DNA from: Streptomyces marokkonensis
GTDB lineage: Bacteria; Actinomycetota; Actinomycetes; Streptomycetales; Streptomycetaceae
Length of the DNA: 34,553 nucleotides
Reading direction: 5' to 3'
Assembly: GCF_008312835.1 (NCBI RefSeq)
Contig: NZ_VSKS01000035.1
Coordinates: 1-34,553, forward strand
Below the pieces are notes generated by a model. The model had not been told where the DNA came from. It ran no database searches and saw only the letters and a program-made list of their open reading frames with translations. The translations under genes were made by a program, and so were the position numbers. Below are positions 20,627 through 27,554 of the stretch, in pieces. How positions within the stretch are numbered: the first letter of the stretch is position 1; the number at the start of each line of letters is the position of its first letter.

Positions 20627-20679
20627 CGTTCCTCCCCCTGAAGGCTGTGGCCTGTGGTCCTGAGCCATCGCCAACCCAA

Positions 20680-20708
20680 GGCAACGGCCCACCGATTGAG
20701 CCGTTGCC
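20680..20708 (-). repeat. 9-bp inverted repeat in the response-regulator leader
   Basis: GGCAACGGC (20680-20688) and GCCGTTGCC (20700-20708) are exact reverse complements separated by 11 nt, 54-82 nt upstream of the response-regulator ATG. It could be a dimeric operator (autoregulation) or an RNA hairpin in the 5' leader. Confidence 0.5.
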
Positions 20709-20768
20709 GCCATGATTCCATGCCCGGACGACACCGCGGTGCCGGTGGGCTCGCGAAGTGGGCGCACA

Positions 20769-20809
20769 CCGGTGCCCCTGGGGGCGCACACGCGCACCAG
20801 GGGCACCGG
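20769..20809 (-). terminator. Hairpin terminator downstream of hpf
   Basis: A perfect 13-bp stem (CCGGTGCCCCTGG 20769-20781 with its complement 20797-20809) encloses an inner GCGC-ACAC-GCGC hairpin (84-95 of this hundred). It begins 21 nt beyond the hpf stop on the minus strand. No T-run follows. Confidence 0.8.
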
Positions 20810-20829
20810 CCGTGCTGTCGTCCGGCAGG

Positions 20830-21522
20830 TCAGCCGCCGAGTGTTCCGCCCGCCTCGGGGGAGTTCGTTCCGGTGACCATCGTGTCGGTGCTGAGGTGGA
20901 TCACGCCGTAGTCGTAGGCATGGCGCCGGTAGACGACGCTGGGTTCCTTGGTCTCGGAGTCGACGAACAGATAGAAGTCGTGCCCGACCAGCTCCATCTC
21001 GTAGAGCGCCTGGTCGAGCGTCATGGGCGCGGCCACGTGGGTCTTCTCGCGGACGACGAGGGGTCCGTCACCCTGAACTTCCAGCGAGCCGATCTTCTTC
21101 GTGGGGACGGCTTCCCGCTCCTCCTGGACGAAGCTCGCGCCGTTCCCGTTGAGTGTCGCCACGCCCGGGACGTGATCGGGGACCTCGGCGGCCGAGATCC
21201 TGCGCGAGCCGCGCCGCGAGAAACGCTTGTCGTGCTGCTTGCGCAGCCTGGCGTCCAGCTTTTCCGCCGCCAGATCGAGCGCCGCGTACGGGTCGCTCGC
21301 CGCCGCCTCCGCCCGGATCACCGGACCGCGGGAGCGCAGGGTGATCTCCACCCGGTCGCTGCGGTCGGCCTGTCGGGGGTTGGGCTCCTTGGACACCTCG
21401 ACGTCGAGGCTGATCACCTTGCCATCGAGCTTCTGGATCTTCTCCAGGTTCAGCTTCTCGGCCACGTGCTTCCGGAACCGCTCGGGCACCTCGGTCTTGC
21501 GGCCCTTGACGACGATGTCCAC
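20830..21522 (-). CDS. hpf: Long-form ribosome hibernation promoting factor
   Basis: A 230-residue long HPF. The N-terminal S30AE domain (about 1-105) begins MDIVVKGRKTEVPERFRKHVAEKL and binds the decoding centre of the 30S subunit. A charged linker follows. The C-terminal domain (about 163-215) contains MTLDQALYEMELVGHDFYLFVDSET and VVYRRHAYDYGVIHL, which dimerise two 70S ribosomes into inactive 100S particles during stationary phase or stress. I place the start at GTG 21522 because the family begins there and GGAG (21529-21532) lies 6 nt upstream; the open frame continues upstream without coding character. A probable small ORF ends 19 nt before this start. A strong hairpin terminator follows. 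Confidence 0.93.
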   Translation of the reverse strand: MDIVVKGRKTEVPERFRKHVAEKLNLEKIQKLDGKVISLDVEVSKEPNPRQADRSDRVEITLRSRGPVIRAEAAASDPYAALDLAAEKLDARLRKQHDKRFSRRGSRRISAAEVPDHVPGVATLNGNGASFVQEEREAVPTKKIGSLEVQGDGPLVVREKTHVAAPMTLDQALYEMELVGHDFYLFVDSETKEPSVVYRRHAYDYGVIHLSTDTMVTGTNSPEAGGTLGG

Positions 21523-21541
21523 GCAGAACTCCGTTCCCGGA

Positions 21542-21691
21542 TCACTCCGCCTCGGTGCGGAGTGTCTCCCTTTTGCACCAGGCTCCGGTGACGTCCGGAG
21601 CCTCGGACTCGGTGACGTCCACCTCCTCCCCCAAGAGCGAGATCTCCAGTCCACCGGCGCGGGTGATTGCGAAAAACCCGCAGCACGGCAA
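21542..21691 (-). CDS. Probable small ORF directly upstream of hpf (49 codons or fewer)
   Basis: In the minus-strand leader of hpf an open frame runs from an in-frame stop at 21698-21700 to TGA at 21542-21544. From TTG 21691 it has 49 codons; by hand count 41 of 49 third positions are G/C, and from codon 15 onward the three codon positions show the normal coding pattern of this genome. The product is small and acidic, includes GEEVDVTESEAPDVTGAW, and has Cys at 3, 4 and 39. The start is unsettled: TTG 21691 has no ribosome site but lies about 36 nt from a candidate transcription start, while TTG 21634 has GGAG 9 nt upstream and would give 30 residues. Its stop is 19 nt from hpf. It could be a leader peptide, a small protein, or chance. 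Confidence 0.45.
   Translation of the reverse strand: MPCCGFFAITRAGGLEISLLGEEVDVTESEAPDVTGAWCKRETLRTEAE
21543..21603 (-). promoter_or_regulatory. Two consecutive hairpins upstream of hpf
   Basis: The first is AGGCTCCGG (21580-21588) with CCGGAGCCT (21595-21603), 9 bp and a 6-nt loop. The second is CACTCCGC (21543-21550) with GCGGAGTG (21557-21564), 8 bp and a 6-nt loop. The second overlaps the stop of the small ORF and ends 11 nt before the hpf ribosome site. Ribosomes on the small ORF would melt both. Confidence 0.5.
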
Positions 21692-21733
21692 TCGGATTCA
21701 CGAGGTCTGGCCTGTGGCTTTCCCTCACAACCG

Positions 21734-21763
21734 AACATATCTCGCCGGGACGGATGGCGTCAC
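21734..21763 (-). promoter_or_regulatory. Candidate promoter for the small ORF and hpf
   Basis: On the minus strand, GTGACG (21763-21758) and TATGTT (21739-21734) are separated by 18 nt, each matching 4 of 6 sigma-70 consensus bases. Transcription would start near 21727, after the comF stop, giving a leader of about 205 nt before hpf. Confidence 0.35.
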
Positions 21764-21833
21764 CCTCTACTGCGTCGTACCTCCATTCAGGGGAAATGCG
21801 TCTCTCATAACCTGCAACGACGTTCGTTAACAG

Positions 21834-22769
21834 TCAGTTCCGGTGCACTTCGAAAGCATCCGGTGATGCCGCGACGACGGCCGCGCACATCACGTCGGTG
21901 ATCCCGTCGGCGGTGTCCGCGACCGCTCCCGCCGGCCTGCCGGACCGCCGGCGCGTCCTCTGTTGAGCTGGCTCGTTCCGCTGTTCTCCTCTCCCTTCCC
22001 ACGTCTCACCCAGGTACACGAACGCGGGCCCCGAAATACTCGATCCGGCGCCCGTCTCCGCCCGCACCGCGCGCGCCGCCTCGGTGAGCGACGCCCCCGT
22101 CGTCATCAGGTCGTCGACCAGGACGACCCGGCCCCCGCGGAGCAGCCGGCCACAGCCCGGGGCCACCGTCAGCGCGCCCGCGAGATTGGCCATCCGCTGC
22201 CGGTGGCCGAGCCCCGACTGGTCGGCCACGGCCCGCTGTTGCCTCAGGACGGGAAGCACTCGGGCGGGTACCCCCGTACGGCGCAGCTCACCCGCCGCCG
22301 CGTACGCGATCCGCCGAGCGGGATCGTGCCCGCGGGCCCGTACCGCCCGCCGCGCGGACGGCACGGGGACGAGCAGCACCGGACCGCTGCCGGCGCCGCG
22401 CGGGCCGGCGGGGCCGTGTCCGTCGGGTGCCCCGGCCACGGGCGCCCCCCGCGTCCCGGAGACCTCCGTACGGGCCGCCCGCAGCCCCGCCCGTACCGCT
22501 CCCGCCAGCGCCTCGCCGAGCGGCCGGGAGAGCGCCAGGGCACCCCGTTCCTTGTGCGCGAGCAGCGCGGCGCGCGCCTCGTCCGCGTACCGGGCCGCCG
22601 CGTGCACCGGCGGCAGTCCCGCCGGTTCGGGTACCGGCCGCACCCTGCGCGGGGCCGCTCCGCCCAGCGCCGTACGGCACGCGGCGCAGAGCACGGCACG
22701 GGGCCTGCCGCACCCGCCGCACTCGGCCGGGAGCACCAGGTCGGTGAGGTCCTGCCACCAGCTCCGCAT
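21834..22769 (-). CDS. ComF-family phosphoribosyltransferase-like protein with C-terminal extension
   Basis: A 311-residue ComF-type protein. The N-terminal Cys4 zinc knuckle is Cys17, Cys20, Cys28 and Cys31 (CGGC...CAAC). The phosphoribosyltransferase fold has the PRPP-binding loop VVLVDDLMTTGAS near residues 215-227, and VPVPSARRAVRARGHDPA upstream. In competent bacteria ComF acts in DNA uptake; in Actinobacteria its role is unknown. Usual family length is about 220-250 residues, and the last 60 or so here (GETWEGRGEQRNEP... to AFEVHRN) are an Arg/Glu-rich extension. It follows lpqB by about 100 bp in the same direction and could be part of the mtr transcript. The ATG at 22769 has only a weak ribosome site. 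Confidence 0.85.
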   Translation of the reverse strand: MRSWWQDLTDLVLPAECGGCGRPRAVLCAACRTALGGAAPRRVRPVPEPAGLPPVHAAARYADEARAALLAHKERGALALSRPLGEALAGAVRAGLRAARTEVSGTRGAPVAGAPDGHGPAGPRGAGSGPVLLVPVPSARRAVRARGHDPARRIAYAAAGELRRTGVPARVLPVLRQQRAVADQSGLGHRQRMANLAGALTVAPGCGRLLRGGRVVLVDDLMTTGASLTEAARAVRAETGAGSSISGPAFVYLGETWEGRGEQRNEPAQQRTRRRSGRPAGAVADTADGITDVMCAAVVAASPDAFEVHRN

Positions 22770-22868
22770 GGGCCCACTGTGTCGGGTGCCCGCCCCACCC
22801 GGCCACCCCTGTGGACAACCCTCACGACCGGCCGGACGGCTCCGTTCCGCCCCGGACGGACCGTCGCC

Positions 22869-24719
22869 TCACCCCGGATAGACCGGTGCCGTCCCCTCCG
22901 TGACCTTCTGCCACTGCGCCCCCGAGGGCAGCCGTACGATCCCGTCCACGGAGTACGCCACCAGCGGTGCCAGTTCGTCCTCGGAGGCGGTGACGGCCTT
23001 GACGCCGGTCAGGGCGGCGGGCGGCGGCACGTCCGGCGTGGACCCGTCGACCTCGACGTACTTCATCTGCTCCACGCCCCCGTGCTCGCGTCCGACCACC
23101 ACGAGCCGGCTGTCCCCGGCCCACGACATGGCCGTGACCTGCTCCAGCTCGGGCGTCGTCTCGCGCAGCTCCAGCACGGTCACCGCCGGGCGCTCGCCCG
23201 TCCCGGTGCCCGGCCCGCTCCGTTCGATCCGGCCCACCAGCAGGGAGCGCCGGTCGCCCTTCTCCACGACGAGCGCGATCCGCACTCCGTCGGCGGCCAC
23301 CCGGACCGCCCGCACCCGGCCGTCCAGCCCCGGGGTGCGCACCTCCAGCGGCTCGCCCGCGCCCTCCTCCAGCAGGTACAGCCCCGGGTTCCCGGGGTCG
23401 CGGTCGGCCACCCACAGCCCGCCCTGGGCGTCCCAGCTGGGCGTGGTCAGCCGGTCCTCCTCGGTCTTGCCCGTGCTGCGCAGCACGGGCTCCCCCAGGG
23501 AACTGCCCGACACCAGCGACGCGACGAACAGCGACCTGCCGTCGAGGGCGACCCCGGCCGCGGTGCGCTCGTCCCGTGCGACCGCCACCGAGCGCAGCGC
23601 CTTCTCGCCCTCGCCCAGCGCCCCGGGCACCGGGTCCGGGTCGGTGTCGCTGCTGCCCGCGGCGATCCGCACGAGCCGGCGCTTCTCGTCGACGAAGTAC
23701 AGGTAGTCGGGCTGGTTCAGCTCACCCCGGGGGATGGCCACGACCTCGGCGGCCTCCCGCGCGAGCAGGCACAGCTGCCCCCTGCCGGCCCGCAGCTCGA
23801 CCTCCTCCACCGCCGGGCTGAACCCGCGCAGCGTGAACAGCAGTTGCGCCGCCATCTCCTCGCACCGGCCGGTGCCCACGTCGGCCGCGCTGTCGTTGAG
23901 CGGCACGGTCAGCCTGCCCCGGTCGTCCGGCGTCAGCGGGCCGGCGCCCCTGCGCAGCGCCGTCCCGGTGGGGAAGCTCGACCGGACGACGGGGTCCAGC
24001 CAGCTCGTGGGCCCGTCGAGGAGGGAACGCACCATCCGGGTCGTGGGGTCTACGTGCCTGCGCACGTAGACGGGGTCGGCGACGGCCGTCGGCAGGTCCG
24101 TGGCGGCGGTCTCCGCGTTGTTCGAGGCGAAGTAGTACTTGTTGACGGACATGTAGTTGCGCTGGAAGTCCGACTTGCCCATGACGACGCCCTGCGGCAC
24201 CGCGTCGATGCGCCACTGGCCGTTCTTCTCGTCCTTGGCGAGGTGCACGACCTTGTTGTACGCCCCGGAGGCGGGCGCGTACGACTGCTCCGCGTCCACG
24301 GTGGCGACCTTGGTGCCGGTCAGGGTGTAGGACAGGGCGCCGGTGTCCTCCCGGAAGGGACGGTCGGCCTGGGCGCCCGGCCCGTTCGACAGCACGGTGG
24401 TGGACTGCTCCGGCCGCCAGGTCTGGGACGCCTCCCGGGTCAGATACTGGCGCGCGGTCCTGTAGTCGGCGTCGTCGCTGGTCAGCGCCTCCAGGAAGCC
24501 CTGGACGATCTGTGTGGGGGTGGCGTCCTCACTCGGCGGCATCGCGAACACCCGCACCTGGGCCTCCTGCCGCGGCGTGGACTCGACGCCCCGCAGGTCC
24601 CCGCTGTCGGGCATCGAGGCGCACCCGGCCAGCAGGACGATCCCACCGGCGGCGTACGCCACCGTCCGCACCGAACTCCCCCGGCCGCGCCCAACACGCC
24701 CAACGCGCTCACCGCCCAC
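22869..24719 (-). CDS. lpqB: LpqB lipoprotein, MtrAB partner
   Basis: A 616-residue lipoprotein that in Actinobacteria binds the sensor domain of MtrB outside the membrane and modulates MtrAB signalling. The signal peptide ends in lipobox LLAGC with lipid-modified Cys33. A GerMN-type domain (about 170-290) and a C-terminal LpqB beta-propeller region with repeated WxxD-like blades follow (for example PSWDAQGGLWVADRD and AMSWAGDSRLVVVGRE). I choose GTG 24719 because GGGGAGG lies 6 nt upstream and it gives a normal lipoprotein signal; a longer in-frame start at 24812 would add a charged, untypical 31 residues. The gene overlaps the end of mtrB by 11 bp, so the two are translationally coupled. 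Confidence 0.93.
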   Translation of the reverse strand: MGGERVGRVGRGRGSSVRTVAYAAGGIVLLAGCASMPDSGDLRGVESTPRQEAQVRVFAMPPSEDATPTQIVQGFLEALTSDDADYRTARQYLTREASQTWRPEQSTTVLSNGPGAQADRPFREDTGALSYTLTGTKVATVDAEQSYAPASGAYNKVVHLAKDEKNGQWRIDAVPQGVVMGKSDFQRNYMSVNKYYFASNNAETAATDLPTAVADPVYVRRHVDPTTRMVRSLLDGPTSWLDPVVRSSFPTGTALRRGAGPLTPDDRGRLTVPLNDSAADVGTGRCEEMAAQLLFTLRGFSPAVEEVELRAGRGQLCLLAREAAEVVAIPRGELNQPDYLYFVDEKRRLVRIAAGSSDTDPDPVPGALGEGEKALRSVAVARDERTAAGVALDGRSLFVASLVSGSSLGEPVLRSTGKTEEDRLTTPSWDAQGGLWVADRDPGNPGLYLLEEGAGEPLEVRTPGLDGRVRAVRVAADGVRIALVVEKGDRRSLLVGRIERSGPGTGTGERPAVTVLELRETTPELEQVTAMSWAGDSRLVVVGREHGGVEQMKYVEVDGSTPDVPPPAALTGVKAVTASEDELAPLVAYSVDGIVRLPSGAQWQKVTEGTAPVYPG

Positions 24720-26859
24720 GCGAAGCCTCCCCGTCCCTGTCCGCACCTCGCGCCGCACCGTCGCCGCCGAGCCCTTCGGCGCCGGGGTCCCGCTCGCGCG
24801 GCTTCCCGTCACCCTCCGACGGCCGCCGCGCGGCCGCGTCGTCCTCCCCGCCCCCGCCGTGCGGCGAACCGCCCTCGCCCGTTGCTCCGGGGGTCGTGCG
24901 CGTGCTTCCCGGCCGTGCCACCACGCGTGCGCCGTTGCCGGGCAGGGCGGTGGGGTCGGCCGTGGGGGTCACGGCCGTGGGCGGCAGCGTGAACGGCTCC
25001 CGGGCCGGCCCGTCGGCGCCCGGCTGCCGCACCGGCACCGTGGCGCTCTTCCCGCCGTTGCCGCCTCCGCGCGGCAGGCCGGCGTCGTCGAGCCCGCGGT
25101 TGCGCCGCGAGTCCTTGGGCTCCAGGGGTATCGGGGACCCCCGCAGCGGTTCGTCCGCGGTCCGGGGCAGCGTCAGCCGGAACTGCGAGCCGCCGCCCGG
25201 CTCGCCCCAGGCCTGGAGCCAGCCGCCGTGCAGCCGGGCGTCCTCCAGCGCGATGGACAGCCCGAGACCCGTACCGCCGGTGGTCCGCGCGCGTGCCGGA
25301 TCGGCCCGCCAGAAACGGCTGAAGACCCGGGTCGCCTCACCGGGCTTGAGCCCGACGCCGTAGTCGCGCACGGCCACCGCGACCGCGCCGCCGGCGGCGG
25401 CCAGCTTGACCACCACGTCCTTGCCCTCGCCGTGCTCCACCGCGTTGACGACGAGGTTGCGCAGCACGCGCTCCACGCGCCGCGCGTCGGCCTCGGCGAC
25501 GACGGGCTGCTGGTCCCCGACGACCTTGATCCGGGTGCCCTTGCGCTCGGCGAGCGGCTCCGCACCGCTGACCACCCGCCGTACGACCACCCGCAGGTCT
25601 ATCGGCTCCGCCTCCAGCGCCGCCGCGCCCGCGTCGAAGCGGCTGATCTCCAGCAGGTCGGCGAGCAGCGACTCGAACCGGTCCAGCTGGTCGGCGAGCA
25701 GTTCGGCCGACCGCGCGGTCACCGGGTCGAAGTCCTCGCGCGCCTCGTGGATGACGTCCGCCGCCATCCGCACGGTCGTCAGCGGCGTACGCAGCTCGTG
25801 GGAGACGTCCGACACGAACCGGCGCTGCATCCGCGACAGGTCCTCGAGCTGGTTGATCTTCAGCTGGAGGTTCTGCGCCATCTTGTTGAAGGCCTCGCCG
25901 AGCCGCGCGATGTCGTCCTCGCCGGTGACCTTCATGCGTTCCTGGAGCCGCCCGGCGGACAGCCGCTCGGCGATCCCGGCCGCCATCCGTACGGGGGTGA
26001 CGACCTGCCGTACGACGAGCCAGGCGATCGCGCCGAGGAGTACGACGACGAACAGCCCGGCGGTCGCCAGCGTGCCCTTGACCAGGCTCAGCGACTTCTC
26101 CTCCTGGGTGAGCGGGAAGAGGTAGTACAGCTGGTACGGGTCGCCGTTGGGGTCGTTGACCCGCTTGCCGATGACGAGGGCGGGCTGGGAGTCCCTCTCG
26201 TCGTTGTAGACGACACGCGTGTAGCTCTGGGCCGCCGAGGCGCTGGTGTCGATCCTCTCGCGCAGCGCCGCGGGCACGCTGACCGTCGGGTTGACCTCCC
26301 CCGAGGCGCGCGGTCCGCGTCCGCTGCCGCTCTCGCCGCCCGCGGGCAGGGTCACCACGTCGAAGGCGCCCTGGCCACCGCTGGAGAGCGACGCCACGAG
26401 GTCGCTCATCCACTGGATGACGCTCTGCGAGGGACGGCCGTCGGCCGCGGTGCCCTCGTCGCCCGTGACGCTGACGGCCTCCTCGGCCTGCTGTTTGGCC
26501 ACCGCGAAACCGCCGGTGGCCTGGCTCTGCGACGCCTTCACCTTGGCGTCCAGCAGACCGTTGCGCACCTGGCCGATGACGACGAAGCCCAGCAGCAGGA
26601 CCACGCCCAGCGACATCAGCAGCGTGGTGACGACGACCTTGAGCTGGATGTTGCGCCGCCACAACCGCATGACGGGCAGCAGCGGCCGGCGCACCCAGCG
26701 CATGAACAGGCGGATGACCGGGCTGCCCTGGACTCCGCCCTGGAGCAGGCCGCCCTCGAACAGGCGTCCCCAGCGGGAGCCCGCCCTCTCCCGGCCGACA
26801 GGCCGCTCCGGACGGCCCCCGGACCGGCCGGGCGCCGAAGCGGCACTGTCACCGGACAT
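24709..26859 (-). CDS. mtrB: MtrB sensor histidine kinase
   Basis: A 716-residue membrane histidine kinase paired with MtrA. Two spans (about 72-96 and 258-285) flank a large extracytoplasmic sensor domain. A HAMP linker (about 275-330), the HisKA box FVSDVSHELRTPLTTVR with phospho-His354, and the HATPase region with NLVVNAVEHGEG (N box), GVGLKPGE (G1) and GGTGLGLSIALE (G2) follow. A C-terminal extension of roughly 130 residues is Pro/Gly/Arg-rich and probably disordered. The start at ATG 26859 is one base after the mtrA stop; a GTG at 26892 would overlap mtrA by 32 bp and is less likely. It overlaps lpqB at the 3' end. Confidence 0.95.
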   Translation of the reverse strand: MSGDSAASAPGRSGGRPERPVGRERAGSRWGRLFEGGLLQGGVQGSPVIRLFMRWVRRPLLPVMRLWRRNIQLKVVVTTLLMSLGVVLLLGFVVIGQVRNGLLDAKVKASQSQATGGFAVAKQQAEEAVSVTGDEGTAADGRPSQSVIQWMSDLVASLSSGGQGAFDVVTLPAGGESGSGRGPRASGEVNPTVSVPAALRERIDTSASAAQSYTRVVYNDERDSQPALVIGKRVNDPNGDPYQLYYLFPLTQEEKSLSLVKGTLATAGLFVVVLLGAIAWLVVRQVVTPVRMAAGIAERLSAGRLQERMKVTGEDDIARLGEAFNKMAQNLQLKINQLEDLSRMQRRFVSDVSHELRTPLTTVRMAADVIHEAREDFDPVTARSAELLADQLDRFESLLADLLEISRFDAGAAALEAEPIDLRVVVRRVVSGAEPLAERKGTRIKVVGDQQPVVAEADARRVERVLRNLVVNAVEHGEGKDVVVKLAAAGGAVAVAVRDYGVGLKPGEATRVFSRFWRADPARARTTGGTGLGLSIALEDARLHGGWLQAWGEPGGGSQFRLTLPRTADEPLRGSPIPLEPKDSRRNRGLDDAGLPRGGGNGGKSATVPVRQPGADGPAREPFTLPPTAVTPTADPTALPGNGARVVARPGSTRTTPGATGEGGSPHGGGGEDDAAARRPSEGDGKPRERDPGAEGLGGDGAARGADRDGEASRGR

Positions 26860-26860
26860 G

Positions 26861-27550
26861 TCAGCTCGGTCCTGCCTTGTACCCGACACCACGGACGGTC
26901 ACCACGATCTCCGGCTTCTCCGGGTCCTTCTCGACCTTGGAGCGCAGCCGCTGCACGTGCACGTTCACCAGCCGGGTGTCCGCCGCGTGGCGGTAGCCCC
27001 AGACCTGTTCCAGCAGCACCTCACGCGTGAACACCTGCCACGGCTTGCGGGCGAGCGCGACCAGCAGGTCGAACTCCAGCGGCGTCAGCGCGATGGACTG
27101 CCCGTCCCGCTTCACGGAGTGCCCGGCCACATCGATCACCAGGTCCCCGATGGCGAGCTGCTCCGGCGCGGGCTCCTCCGACCTGCGCAGCCGCGCCCGG
27201 ATCCGGGCCACCAGCTCCTTCGGCTTGAACGGCTTGACGATGTAGTCGTCGGCCCCGGACTCCAGGCCCACCACGACATCGACGGTGTCGCTCTTCGCCG
27301 TGAGCATCACGATCGGCACCCCGGACTCCGCCCTGATCAGACGGCACACCTCGATGCCGTCCCGTCCGGGCAGCATCAGGTCCAGGAGCACGAGGTCGGG
27401 TTTGGTCTCGCGGAAAGCGGCCAGCGCCTTGTCGCCGTCGGCTACGAAAGACGGCTCAAAACCTTCACCGCGCAACACGATGCCGAGCATCTCGGCCAGT
27501 GCGCTGTCGTCGTCGACGACAAGGACTCGTCCCTTCATAAACGACATCAT
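26861..27550 (-). CDS. mtrA: MtrA response regulator
   Basis: A 229-residue OmpR/PhoB-type regulator. The receiver has Asp13-Asp15 acidic residues, phospho-acceptor Asp57 in LLDLMLPGRDG, and Lys in DYIVKPFKPKEL. The winged helix ends LVNVHVQRLRSKVEKDPEKPEIVVTVRGVGYKAG. In Streptomyces, MtrA controls development, antibiotic clusters and nitrogen genes. The frame opens MMSFMKGRV: I keep ATG 27550, but the ATG at 27538 would equally produce an intact receiver, and neither has a strong ribosome site. The gene lies 4 nt after mtnA, so co-transcription with it is likely, and a GTnAC tandem repeat sits just upstream. Confidence 0.97.
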   Translation of the reverse strand: MMSFMKGRVLVVDDDSALAEMLGIVLRGEGFEPSFVADGDKALAAFRETKPDLVLLDLMLPGRDGIEVCRLIRAESGVPIVMLTAKSDTVDVVVGLESGADDYIVKPFKPKELVARIRARLRRSEEPAPEQLAIGDLVIDVAGHSVKRDGQSIALTPLEFDLLVALARKPWQVFTREVLLEQVWGYRHAADTRLVNVHVQRLRSKVEKDPEKPEIVVTVRGVGYKAGPS

Positions 27551-27554
27551 CCCA

